Made by a program: the position numbers and the translations under genes. The notes under the pieces are model-generated. The model was not told the origin of the DNA. It saw only the letters and a program-made list of their open reading frames with translations, and searched no databases. Positions 1 through 11,304 of a DNA stretch of 64,000 nucleotides are shown here, one piece after another. Position 1 is the first letter of the stretch; every line of letters begins with the position of its first letter. Source of the stretch: Papilionanthe hookeriana x Papilionanthe teres (lineage: Eukaryota > Streptophyta > Magnoliopsida > Asparagales > Orchidaceae); the NCBI GenBank assembly GCA_022702705.1, contig CM040421.1, positions 7,322,090 through 7,386,089 on the forward strand, in the 5' to 3' direction.

Positions 1-1389
1 TGCAAACTCTAACAGAAATTTAAAGTTTCTATATACAAAGATTTATTCATTTTTAAGTGCTATGCTTGTAATCCCTCCTTCAATTAAATAAAGTTCTATA
101 TTTGCATATATATTATCCCAAAACAAAATATAATGAATCCTAAAAATAAATCGTAAGAACAAATTGCTATGCCACCAACCATAGTGTTCAACAAAATGTA
201 ATGACAGTATAAGGCCTTAAAGTTCTCTTTTCCAATAATAATTTGTGATTATTAGCACCAGTAATGATGCTCTTAACATAAAAAGCTGCATCAACGCATC
301 TTTAAGTCAAAACTGTGGCAAACATCCAAATGCACTGCCAGCATGAGCATGCAGAGGACTTACAACAATGCAAGCATAACAACCAGGCATACATAAATAC
401 TTAAGAATTGAGTGGCATGGATATAAACAGAGAACACTGAATTCATTTTAACAGTAAGTATAATAACCTATAACAGACATTATAACAGCAAGCAAAATAA
501 TGCAAATACATGAAGATATCCAAAACAAGCTAAAACAAGCTCCAAAACTCTCCAATCCAATTTCCTCTCAATTTTCATTAAACAGCCTAAAAAAATTTAG
601 TTTCTCATAAATCTCTTAGCTGGTGTTTTGAACATTAGGAAGATTTTCACAAATACCATTCAATGCTTGTGTTTACATCTATAGTACTCAAATTTCCAAT
701 TTAAATTTGCTGATCTTGTTAAATCTTATGTATTTAACACATGAAGTTGCTGATTTTCTCTAATTCTTGTGTGCTTGCACACTGACACCTAAATCTTAAT
801 ACATGAAACTTACAGCTTCAATGATACCACAAAATCTGTCCTCTAATCTCTTAGCATAAGAAATTCATGCAATAATGAGGTAATGAAGAAGACGAAGATG
901 GAGGTGTCAGATCTATTCATTACATCTAGTTGCAACTAATCCTGAAAAGTAGAAAGTCATTACGAGTCAAACAGAATTTTGGCAACTTTCTACAAAATCA
1001 TTTGTTTAACTTATAAACATAGAAGATTCAACCAATTAGTTGGAGCGAGATAAATCTGGCATCGGGAGCTTGCATTAAAAATAAGATTATTTATTTGTTA
1101 TCAATGTCGGAGACTATTCGATATCGATAGAATGAACTCTGCATAAGAAATTTATAAAGAAATGAGACCAAGCACATGTTATAATTTATCTCTGTTTTTT
1201 TATCGTATAACGGATACAAACATGGTTATTTGTAGTTAAGAGTGGATGACAAATTAGGATATGACTCTCACCCATAAGAGATAAAATATTTAGATATGCG
1301 AGTACGAGCATTCAAAAGGAAAAAAAATGGATATTTGTAGTTAACGCGGAAATAAAAATACAGAAATGAATTACACATTGAACGAAATA
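1..1389. other. AT-rich stretch, no gene seen
   Basis: No open frame or recognisable domain was found on either strand. The right part probably belongs to the 3' flank of the Harbinger remnant that follows, whose genes run leftwards, but no terminal inverted repeat was identified. Confidence 0.4.
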
Positions 1390-2700
1390 AATTAGATATG
1401 AGCAGAACTGCCTTCTACTAACGCAGCTGTAATTTCTTCCCTCAACTCCGCCATTTCTCTTGCACCTTCCCCTTCTCTAGTACAAATTGTGGAAGGATGA
1501 GTCTTAGATTGCTCCACGGAATGCCCAATGTGGTACTCAAATGCTTCGGAGGAACATACTCCTCATCGATGTCGGCCATATGAAAGTCGATGTCGGTGCG
1601 TGAGGGTGCCGCCGAATATAATTGTGTAGCGCCATCGTGGCTATCACAATCCTGGACTGTTCGGGAAACGGGTAAGATGGCATATCGCGAAGTATCACCT
1701 ATTTCTTCTTCCAAACGCCGAAAGTCCTCTCAATGACACCACGTAAGGAAGAATGCCTTTTGTTAAAAGCTCTTTGCCGCCTTGTCACATCGTTGGCTCG
1801 CTCGAAATCGGAGTAAATGATATCTCATATCATGGAAGGGTTTGAGATAACCTCGCTGCAATGGATAGCCAGCATTCACTAAATAATATTTGTCTAGAAT
1901 GCATTGTAGGTTTAATATGATGTTTAAAGTGATTAACCAAAGGATTCGGGACCGTGACATACACGTGTGGAGGGTGTGGGAAGTTGTTGTGAGCATTCTG
2001 CGTAGCACTTTTCAAAATTCTGCTGTCATGAGCACTACCCTCCCAACCTGGCATGATGACGTAAAGCACATGTTAAAGTCACAGACCGCCATGAAATTTT
2101 GTGTAGGGGCTCCACAACGCCCGATAAATGCAATCTTTTCATCCCTTGTAACTCTCGCATCAACGTGGGTTCCATCTATTGCTCCAATGCAATCCTACAC
2201 AAATACTTTTGAGTTACTAATGTCCAGTATTCGTATTTAAAATTGAATGCTTCAAATTGCAAATGTTACTTTAAAGAACGGCATGTAACGTGCATCACGT
2301 TGAATCTCTATAGGAGTTTGTGCGAACGTTGGATCTGTTGGTTTTATGATTTGTTTTGATAGGCTCACAGGTGCATTTAGACCCAGAGAGAAATATCTGT
2401 TAATCGTCTCAGATGAGTGTTGGAATCGTTCCATTGAACCACGCATTGACTCATTTTGTGATAATATGTAGAAAGTCATTGCCAACACCTCACGTTGTGT
2501 TGTCCTCAATGACCCATGAAGACCATGAAATCCACAAAGTTTTGTTAGAAGATTCAGTAAATACGTCTCGCTTCATGCGAAACATGTTCATTGAATCCGG
2601 TTGGATGTCCAAGAAGCATTTCCTACCCATTTATCACCAAAATAAGATGTGTAGCATGGAGAGCGATCAATGTACTTATCAGTAGTACTCAACGATCAAG
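1390..2700 (-). pseudogene. PIF/Harbinger DDE transposase, broken
   Basis: Degenerate transposase of the PIF/Harbinger (ALP1-like) superfamily, which cuts and pastes elements with a 3-bp target duplication. Read on the - strand, blocks of the family occur in order: an N-terminal helical part (about 2509-2252), the first catalytic Asp in AIDGTHVDARV (about 2200-2143), the block GWEGSAHDSR (about 2050), the second-Asp block YYLVNAGYP (about 1890), the Glu block VIERTFGVWKKK (about 1735-1700), and a charged C-terminal helix near 1450-1390. In the second block the expected Asp (usually VDAGYP) is Asn, so catalysis should be lost. The blocks lie in different frames and are separated by stops, so no intact protein can be made. 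A MYB/SANT-like gene lies upstream in the same orientation, the usual two-gene layout of these elements. Confidence 0.85.
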
Positions 2701-3049
2701 GAGATTGTCGCATTTCTCCGTCTCCATCTTTCTTGATCCGAATCCATGACGACGTATATTATACTTAGTGTCGATAAAAATTAAATGAAGTAAATAAATC
2801 ACGATGAAAACATGGCCAAGCATTTATAAAAGATGAAAATGACGAACTTAAGAATATCAAATAAGCATATCATTAGAAGTAGAATAACAAAGTAAAAGTG
2901 TATCACACAACAAATGAACTAAACCAATCTCCCACTCAACAACAAATAAGAAAAAGATCAATCAAATTTCCCCACGAGCATAAAAACGTTAGTAGATATG
3001 CCACCCGTTTTCTTTCGCAATTGTTTTAAAGAAATCTCTATGACGCGAA

Positions 3050-3885
3050 TCTGAAGAAGTTCTATAGCGAAAAAGTATAGCTCACGATCCTCCGAAATTT
3101 CATGATCTTCATCAGAAGTTCCACGACCTCCTTAATGAAATTTTCCTGAATCGTGTGCGGGGCATCTTTCGAGGTACCCACAAGATGTGATATTTGCTTT
3201 ACGAGATAAGCGAAGACCACCTTTTTGTCTACTATCAACACAATGACACTTAGAAAAGTTTGTGCTCTGTATTTCCGGGATTTCTGGGTTGTCGAGATCG
3301 GGTGAATCACAAGATAGGTTGACGGCCACATTCTCAGGGGTACCACAAAATCATGTTTGGCTTGGAGCACATGCATATTTACTCGTTGCGACGACACCCT
3401 CAAACATGCGGTCCAACTTCTCTTCCAACTCGGTTCAATGCCGCAACTTTGTACTTCTTCGTCGGGCACCACTTGAGAAAACATATTAAAGAGTTAAAGC
3501 AGTATTAAATAATAAAGTGAATAAAGTTATACAAAATAAAAATTTGCTCACCGAAAGTCTTTCGACTCCACCACGCCTCCGAAGCATCAATGGTTCGTTT
3601 CGCCGGATCCCAACCTAAGCCCGTCGATCCTTGTTTCAATTCCTTCCAAAGTTTCCAATCTTTTTTAGTTGATCCAACTTGTTCTTCATTTGCATCCCGT
3701 CATACACCCCGCCCGTACTTTCCTCGAAATTTGCGATAATATGTTGTCATCCTTCCTTATTAAAATGGGTTGTAGGCGCTATTTCGGCTCAATCTCCTTA
3801 AGACAGAGGTCACAAAATAAGTAATATTGTTTCTTTTTCCCATATCACGGTGTTGCACTATCTTTGGTCTTATTAGCCATTATAT
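3050..3885 (-). pseudogene. MYB/SANT-like Harbinger ORF1 protein, broken
   Basis: Remnant of the MYB/SANT-like DNA-binding protein that accompanies plant PIF/Harbinger transposases and is needed for transposition. On the - strand, 3885-3550 contains the typical trihelix core: FCDLCLKEIE, then KKDWKLWKELK, then GLGWDPAKRTIDASEAWW. A one-base shift near 3670 splits this core between two frames. Downstream, 3484-3062 holds the acidic linker and C-terminal part, also in shifting frames (one reads VNLSCDSPDLDNPEIPE). It lies about 350 bp upstream of the transposase remnant and has the same strand and similar decay, so the two probably came from one element. A host L10-interacting MYB-like gene is the alternative, but the neighbour argues against it. 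Confidence 0.8.
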
Positions 3886-5620
3886 TGCTAAAATAAAATA
3901 AATTATTGTAACATAAAAATAACACAGGTAAAAAAAATTATATAAAAGGTCTGAAATTACTAAAATCAAAGACCCGATAAAAATAATTGAGCGAAAAACA
4001 TTTGCAATAGTAGCATTTTTTATGTGATGTTAAAGATATAAATACGATGCATGTAAATATAAAACTTCAGGTATAAAATATGTATAAGAATTGTATGGTA
4101 TAATACGCAAATGTGCCAAAAACAACCTATCTAGTTTTAGCTGAAAACACTTACCTTTGTCACTCCCAAGTATTTTTTAAAGTGAAGCAAGTGAATTTAT
4201 TCGGACCTTGTTTCATACTTCAATTCCTTTTTTTTAACATCACTTCAAGCTTACAAGTCGAGGTCTATTTTATTATATCGACTCTTAGCTTACAATCGAT
4301 GGTATATTTCTTCGGGTGATCTACTTTTCACTATTTGAAGTATCTTTACTTTTTCTTACTTATTTGTGTTTTTTTTATTTCTTCACAATTTATATTTACT
4401 TATTCATTGTTGCTACAACGATTACAAAACAAATAAGCCACACTAGACTCCTTGTTACCTTTATAGCATTTTTAAAAACAACAATTTTATGTATCGAGAG
4501 CCAAGTTGAACGTAAGGCACTTTGTCACAACAAGTACTTAGCAAACCAAATCGAGTGAGATTAGTAGCTTAATTATCCAAAATAAAGAAACCGGATGTAT
4601 TCATATAATGAAGAATCGTAAATGACTGAATTAGGAATGAGATGAAAGTAAAAAAACTTGCAGCAAAAAGGTCAATTTTAAAGAGGATATTAAAGAACTA
4701 TAGTGCATCTTTTGTTCTTTTTAAAATAATCATCAAATGCATGTGACAAACAATAGCAAAAAAAATAACGAAGACATACATTTAAAATCACGGAGTAAAA
4801 AACGAAACTGAAATTGCGGGTTCAATTGGCTGAATCGTGAATTGTCTCCGCAATCGATTTGATTCGAAGTTAACAATGCTTTGCTAAAAATCGAGGGGAA
4901 TGTTCGGATTTTACTTTACTCGTTGGAGTAAAATGAAGAGGGCGCAATCTGGGAGGGAAGCCTGCTGTGCGTGCGGACGAAAGATGGTTTCGGTGGGGGC
5001 TTCGGTGCGAGTGAGACGAGTGGGATCGGGTGGCTTTGGTTCAAAGAAGGGAGGAGTTGAGCGGGCGACTTTGCAGGTGGAGTCGAGCGAGAGGAACGAG
5101 CCTTCGAGCGGGTCGGAGAGGCCGGAGGCTTGTTGTGCGTGTGTGGCGAGGGAAGGGTCTGTCGCCGAGATGTGGGAGAGCGGGCGTCACCGGCCGATAT
5201 TATATAGGGCCCGTTTTAGCTCGAACGAACGGATGACGAATGGAAGGTGAACGAAAGGCGGAAGACGAACAGAAGGCGAACAGAACTGAACAGAATGGAA
5301 GAGTAACGAATGGTGGAAGACAAGAAGAACGAAACGAACATTGACGAAGAACGAACGCGAGATAAGGATGGGGTGAGGAGCAGAGCTATCGAATTCGATC
5401 GAAGGGGGCAACAGGGTAAAAAAGAACGGCGGAACGCGGGCCACAGGGACGATCCCGCGGCCCACTTTTTGCGAAATTCACCCCTGCGGGCGCCGCGAAG
5501 CTGCTCTGCCGCGGCCCCAAACAACAGAAGGTCGGGGATCTGGTGACGCGAAGCGGCTCTGCCGCGCCCCCAAACGAGCAGTAAAAGCAGAATTTTTAGC
5601 GTCACTGATTATTCTTTTAG
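3886..5620. other. Probable Harbinger 5' flank, GC-rich block at 4890-5580
   Basis: There is no convincing gene. The left half is AT-rich. From about 4890 to 5580 base composition turns GC- and purine-rich, and the block resembles in character the GC-rich right end of the second Harbinger element (56520-56890). Open frames here run on both strands through low-complexity sequence and match nothing known. The right end of the Harbinger element is probably inside this block, but no TIR pairs with a left partner. Confidence 0.35.
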
Positions 5621-5629
5621 ACTCCCTGC

Positions 5630-6990
5630 GAGCCGTTTAATATTTTTCCCAGTTCTTTACGCTTTTACATTTAAACCAATTTTTATAACATAACTTCTTA
5701 TATTTTATTTTTTCTTGCACATTATTATTCCACCACCAACTATTTTTATTTATATAAACTTTTTCTTTTGATTCTTCAAGTACATCTTTAGCCACTTGTT
5801 TAATAGTATTAGTTAATTTTTCCCACATAACATTTGCATCTTAATAGACAACCCAAATATTTAAATATTGAATTTTACTCATAAAAATAATTTTATTTGT
5901 GTTTTTTAGGTGCCCCCATCTTATTCTACGATGTCGAATCCTAGTATTCTTTATTTTACAACTCTTCATCTTAAAATCTGAACTAATAATCGAAGTTCGG
6001 TACTTAATTCCTCACTTGGAATGACCTTACAATCCTTACTAATCTCGACGATCTCTTCTTCTCATGAGAAAATAATCAATTTGTGTTTTATTGGATCCAT
6101 TCTTATAGGAATGAAGACGCTCATTTCTTTTCGAATAAAGTATTAGTAATAATCATATCATACGCTAAAGAATATCTAAAATGACTCTACCTTCTTCATT
6201 AATCGCTCCATAACCGTAATGCCACTACGAATATTTTTGAAATCTTCTGCCACTTTACCGACATGTCCATTTAAATCTTCTCTAATACAAATTTTTTCTT
6301 CAAGAGTATCGTCAGTGTATTAGTCTTCTAAATCATTCCATAATTTATCTTTAAAGTCTCATATCTAAATCAACTCGAGTGAAGATAAACACTTATAATA
6401 TTAAAAATCTTAAGTATCAATAATAATCTTAAGTCGCTATAATTCTATCTCCAACTCTATTAATTTTTACAACATTATCTTTCAAATTCTTATCTATAAT
6501 TACACCTACACCATTTCTAAGTACGACTCTTACTGAATACTATAGTTTAAAACCTAAGTTATCAATCTCTTTAGCTTTTTCTCCAACCCATTTAGTTTCT
6601 TGAATACATAAGATATTTATCTTTCTATAGATCATAATATCAACCAATTCCATTAATTTACCATTGAGAGTACTTATATTCCAAGATCCTATCCTAATAC
6701 TAGTATCATGGACTAACTTCTTTACCCACATCCGTCCGTAATGTGGGAACCCTCGCTTACTCGACACTACACCCGGCGCTGCGGCATGCGCCTCGCACAC
6801 TTTCCACCGTATTCGAGCCATACGCACGCGTCGCTTTCGTGGACGCCCTAAGACTTACACAATGATCAAAAGGATTCATGTCATGATTTTTTTCGACAAG
6901 TTTTACGCTGGCTGTCGACTACCTAACGCAACCCTCCACTTTTCACATCCGGGCTTGAGACCGGCAACGGCAGTGTTTATACATAGGATA
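5630..6990 (-). mobile_element. RTE-clade LINE fragment (endonuclease and linker)
   Basis: Part of a non-LTR retrotransposon ORF read on the - strand. The 6827-6540 frame starts the AP-endonuclease domain: IRIGSWNISTLNGKL, then INILCIQETKWVGEKAKEID, which contains the catalytic Glu of QETK and the Asn of the GxWN motif. A run of short frames continues to 5828-5637, which reads SWWWNNNVQEKI followed by KKLCYKNW. This is the conserved linker between endonuclease and reverse transcriptase in plant RTE elements. The reverse transcriptase itself is missing: homology stops near 5630, so the copy is 3'-truncated as well as frameshifted. A separate 90-bp RTE-type 3' tail occurs at 9716-9805. Confidence 0.8.
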
Positions 6991-7079
6991 GATAAAAAAG
7001 AAAAAAAAACATGAAACAACGCATAAAGTAACATAAAAAATGTCATAGTCTATACGCTAACGAAAGGGTGAAGCCAACC

Positions 7080-8170
7080 AAAGGATAAACCAATGATAGT
7101 AATTAAAATCGAATTAGATAGGCTGAGGAAAGCTGATTTCATCATTAATGCTAAGAGAAAACTAGAATGCATTAATGCTGAAGGGCATAAGTCCAAAGAA
7201 TAAAAAGCACAAAAAACACCTCTCATACCCAGGACCGAATAAAGAAAATTAGATGTTACCGTACCAAGATAGCTAGCTTGGAGAGTCTACTTAAAGTTTT
7301 CTTATATAAGGCAAGCCAACTTTTTCGAACAATATAAGACCCTAAGCCCTCTATGAGTTTCATTTCCCTGTCACAAAACAACATTATCCACAAGAGCAAC
7401 TTTTTTGCGAACCAATCAGCGCATGCATTACCTTCCCCTAAATATGAGAAATTTTATAATTCACTATTTGCAATAAGCCATGTATGCCTCGAAGGAGATA
7501 AAAAATCTTACAATTATAATTATTCTCCACATAAGAAGTAACCACACTTTATAACAATCGAGGAATCAAGTTCAAACCAAATGTATACAAACACCATAGA
7601 GATAATAAGCTCCAGGCTATGTTTCCTGGCGAAAAGTTCTGCATAAATCGTATAAATTTTGACCACCGATCCGACAAATGCAACAATGACATTACCTTAA
7701 TGATCGCGATTTAAAACACCAAAACCAGAAGATGAAGTATTTAGAGAACCATCGATATTGGATTTAATCCAACTAGTAGGAGGCAAGACCATTTAATGAT
7801 AGTAAACAAATGATCAGAAAAATCTGAAATATCGAGGCCTAAAATTTTAGCAACATGCTTACAGTCTTTGAAAAATTTAGTTGAGATACTATCCGCCTTG
7901 AATAGCAATTTGATTCTATTGCTAATATTGCAATTTTAAATATGCTTGTCATAAATATTCGTTCTAAAAACACTATCCATCCAACACCAAAGACTAGCAG
8001 TAATAGGACTCTGAGCAAATGGGTGATCTGAATCTTCTATATAATGAGAGCATTGGCATTTGGAAGCAATTTGGACATCTCTCTTTTGGATTAAAGTGTC
8101 GATGGGTAGATATCCCTTAGCTATTTTCCAGTATAATAGGTAGGTAGTAGTAGAGCATTATTCCAAAAGA
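7080..8170 (-). mobile_element. L1-type LINE, 3' part of ORF2 (zf-RVT and RNase H)
   Basis: Decayed 3' portion of a plant L1 LINE ORF2. On the - strand, 8160-7960 reads as the zinc-binding zf-RVT region: YWKIAKGYLPIDTL, RDVQIASKCQ, then a PFAQ-type block and a tryptophan-rich end. From 7790 to about 7560 it reads as the plant RNase H domain beginning WIKSNIDGSL, with the first acidic residue in NIDGS and a later AELFA block. Stops and frameshifts break the frame. The reverse transcriptase part is absent, so this is a 5'-truncated insertion, the normal product of LINE priming. The exact 3' end and target duplication were not found. Confidence 0.75.
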
Positions 8171-9517
8171 AGGATAATGATTTAATAACCGGCTTTTTCA
8201 CGGTTTTAGGGTTTAGGGTTTTAGAAACCACATGTCCATGTTATAGTTAGCATTTCTTTGGATTTAATATGTTTTATTATTATGATTAATCTCCTAAACT
8301 CTCTCTTCCAATTTTGTCTAACATTTTCATTGTCTCTGTATTTTAAATGTCCCTCTCTTAATTCTGATTTTTTTTAGGGATTGTTTGCTTATTAGCGTTG
8401 CCTTAACATTTGTACTACTCTTTTGAGGTCTCTATCTTCAAACTACTACAAACCAACAAAATAACCAAAATCTGAGATTAGTCAATCCAAATCTGCTAAG
8501 CTCTCATTTTGAAAGCTTATAGCCCAATATCTCCTTTAAAGAAGAACACTATCAAATTTCAAGTATTTCCCCCACATTTAGTCCAAATCTCCTTTATCTC
8601 TATCAACTTAACGTAAATATCCTTCCATCTACAACAAATCCTCCCTATAAATTTGAGTCTTTCAATCCGCAGCGGACTCAATTAGACTATCCTAAACTTT
8701 CCTTCACAAATATTTTAAGTTCTCTGATGAACCTTCCTTCTTTGGAACTTTAATCTCTTTCCTTTTTTGAATGACCTTGTGAAAGTCCATTAGACATGCT
8801 GTATATGCTCTTTATTATAAGCTTGAAAGATCCCACACCAAAGAGCATGTAGAAGCTACTTTTAATCGGACTATGCCATGAACATATAGGACCAAGCTGT
8901 GTCAATGTGAATTTGATGATTTTAGGGAGCTTCCCTATGAAAATTGGATCTTCTTCTCCAAATCATTGATGTGGTTGGATTTGTAGGGCATTGTCTTGGC
9001 AGAGTTAGAAAGACTTTGAGGTTGGTTTGGGTAAGTTTGATATTCAAGGGATGAGGGCCCCTATTTTTATTTAGTGGATATATTATTAATCCCCTTATTC
9101 ATTATTTCAGTCAAGGAGTTTGAAGTGGGTGAGTACTGGATGAAATTGATAGTGATGAGATCTCTTAATGTGTGTGTGATGGGAGCCTTGTTGCACCTGA
9201 GTTCATTTAGTAAAAGATAGCTATACGTACAGTTTTGGGTGAAAATTTGCACGGTTTGAAGTGTTGGTTTTATGCTCTCATCTTATATGATGTCTTGGAC
9301 ACTACTATCTTTAGGATTGGTGAAGTGGGTCTCACCATGAAGTTATAACTGGGGCACAATAAGTGATCAGAGCACCCTAAGTTGTGATGAATTTGGTTTG
9401 ATTTATGGGTTAAACTTGTTGATTGGCAATTGACAAGGACTGATTGGGGTCCACCTTGATCAACATGCATTTTTAGGTTGACTGGCTTTAACAGGGTATA
9501 ATTTTAGTTGACTAGTG
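8171..9517. other. Non-coding stretch
   Basis: No gene or element is recognised. It could be upstream sequence or a first intron of the MDP1-type gene, but the expected first exon is not visible in it. Two tandem copies of the plant telomere unit TTTAGGG occur near 8205-8220; this is too short to be more than a telo-box. Confidence 0.3.
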
Positions 9518-9522
9518 TTTGA

Positions 9523-9891
9523 TGTCACGACCCGGCCTGGGGCTTAGAATTAATCAAGATGGAAACGGACGGGTGAATTAAATTTTCTGTATTAACTTAC
9601 AATTTAACAGATGAAATAGCCACTAAAAATTAAATTAAAACAGTATAATTTATATTTACCTTGTTTTAATTTAATCTTTAGTGGCTCTTTCATCTGTTAA
9701 ATCGTGAGTTAATATACAACAACAACAACAACAACAACAAAGCCTTTGCCCCACTACGTAGGGTCGGCTACATGAATCCTTTTTCTCCATTGCGTCCTAT
9801 AAATTGTAAGTTAATATATAAAATTTAATTCACCAATCCAACCGTCCATTCTTGCCTTGGTTAATTCCAAGCCTCGGGTCTGGCCGTGACA
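9523..9891 (+). repeat. Palindromic 5' terminal block (inverted plus direct LTR end)
   Basis: The first about 135 bp (9523-9660) are an inverted copy of the LTR end. The following part (about 9665-9891) is the same LTR end in direct orientation, finishing in CCGTGACA. Both arms share AATTTAACAGATGAAA or its complement, AATTAAATT blocks and the C-rich tip. The right end of the whole element (12695-12825) is a third copy, in direct orientation. Removing the 90-bp LINE insertion leaves a hairpin of about 275 bp. Confidence 0.7.
9716..9805 (-). mobile_element. RTE LINE 3' tail insertion with 12-bp target duplication
   Basis: A 90-bp insertion starting with an AAC/CAA triplet run, so on the - strand it ends in (TTG)n, followed by GCCCCACTACGTAGGGTCGG. 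This is the common 3' end of plant RTE LINEs. It is flanked by GTGAGTTAATAT (9704-9715) and GTAAGTTAATAT (9806-9817), a 12-bp target duplication with one mismatch. It interrupts the terminal block of the Tekay-like element and is therefore younger than that element. Confidence 0.75.
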
Positions 9892-9895
9892 GAAG

Positions 9896-9908
9896 TGGTA
9901 TTAAAGAC
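9896..9908 (+). promoter_or_regulatory. Primer-binding site (initiator tRNA-Met type, decayed)
   Basis: TGGTATTAAAGAC lies 4 bp after the CCGTGACA LTR end. It matches the TGGTATCAGAGC primer-binding consensus at most positions, with C-to-T and G-to-A changes typical of methylated CpG or CpHpG decay. It fixes the reading direction of the element as +. Confidence 0.65.
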
Positions 9909-10099
9909 TAAGGTTTAAGATTAATTAATTGAATACGGATGAAAGAGCCAAAATGATAATTATAAGAAAATTTTAATGATTGAAGTTAACTTGAAGAGAT
10001 AATTATTATACATTCAGGTATAGTAATACACCCAAAATCATAGAAAAAGAGTTTCGATAAAAACGAATAAGTAAAACCTACTATAAATTTGAACACGAA

Positions 10100-10960
10100 T
10101 GCCCTCATCCAAAGGATGGCGGCAATGACTCAGCTGATTCAAGAGTCCAGATCACAGCCTAGTGATACAATCGCTGTGGATAAATACTTGAAGATATTTC
10201 ATGATCTGCGTCCACCTTTGTTGAAAGGAACTGAAGATCCGATTGAAGCATAGAATGATTAATGAGGATAGAAAAGATACTAGATTGAATGACTTGTCCG
10301 AATGAAAGAAGAGTACCGTTGGCGACGTTTGTGTTGGATGGAGAAGCTGAAAGGTGGTGGTGTGGGCAACGTCAAAATAGGTTAGGGGACATATCCAGTT
10401 GAGAGTAATTTGTGGAGCTATTCAGAGAATGGTTTGTATCCCTATCTGCTCGAAGACAGATGTAGGACAATTTCATTAAGTTGATGCAAAGAGAGAAGAC
10501 GGTCATGCAGGACAAAGCAGAGTTCATTGCACTATCAAGGTATGCGCCACAATTGATCGCTTCTACAGAAGAAAAGTGCTACAGATTCTGTTTGGGATTC
10601 AAAGATTCGATGAAGCAGCTATTAGTACCTTAAGGATCGATGAATACTCAGTATTAGTGGAACAAGCTTGAAGAGTGGAGATCGTCCATCTGCTAACTCA
10701 AAAGCATAAGGAGATGCACAAGAGGAAGACTGCAAAAGAACGTGTAGATCACTCAGAAGGATCTAATGAGAAGAAGTCCAAGAATAATTCGGGTGGAATT
10801 AGCAGATGTACGACTCAGGGTATTGGAACAACTTGTGCCAAATGCGGAAGACAAAATAAATGTGAATCTCTAACACTATTGATGCCATCAGCCTGGTCAT
10901 ATAGCAAGATATTGTCCATCTCTTGGCTAGAAAAGAGTTGAAGATTATTAATCCGGTGGA
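10100..10960 (+). pseudogene. Retrotransposon gag with CCHC zinc knuckle, broken
   Basis: Decayed capsid gene of the Tekay/Del type. Across three frames the conserved blocks occur in order: a proline-rich start (PPTFDGTEDP type, about 10215), an RR+P+ATF+LDGEAERWW-type block (10310-10365), a region around 10400-10560 with WREFVELF- and RYAPQLI-like motifs, and LLVPLRIDEYS-like sequence before 10670. The open frame 10675-10941 carries the basic linker and the first half of a zinc knuckle (CAKCGRQNKC). The second half (CHQPGHIARYCP-like) is in another frame at about 10885-10915. Several stops and frameshifts rule out an intact protein. It is the only coding content of the element. Confidence 0.75.
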
Positions 10961-11304
10961 GCTCCTTTACAAAAGATTACAGGCGGGTAGAAAAAGATAG
11001 AGTCTATTGCTTCAACTTCGACCCAAGGTCAACTAAGGCAACCTGTTTGACCTCGAGTATATTAACTTATTCATAGTGAGACTAAAGAGCCTATTGCTGC
11101 TGATGGTGGCGAGATCTGATTAGTTTGACATGTTTTGTATTTCATTATCTTTGTGTTTCAAAGTATAGTCGAGCCTTATTATATCGAGTTTTTACCTTTA
11201 TAGTGATTACTTTTTATAAATGACTATTTTGTTGATAGCTAATGTTGATTTGTCTAATATCTATTTATAAATTTTGAGGATGATATTTTTGTAAATGGGA
11301 AGAT

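Noticed and set aside
4113..4558. Hydrophobic ORFs on the + strand
   Set aside because: T-rich DNA translates to Phe/Leu/Tyr-rich sequence; there is no domain or coding bias.
5206..5580. Possible Harbinger TIR GGGCCCGTTTTAG paired with CCCAAACGAGC
   Set aside because: The two sequences do not form an inverted repeat and no TTA duplication was seen.
4900..5605. Overlapping ORFs on both strands
   Set aside because: GC/purine-rich low-complexity DNA keeps several frames open; no family features.
8200..8220. Interstitial telomere repeat
   Set aside because: Only about two TTTAGGG units, expected by chance or as a telo-box.
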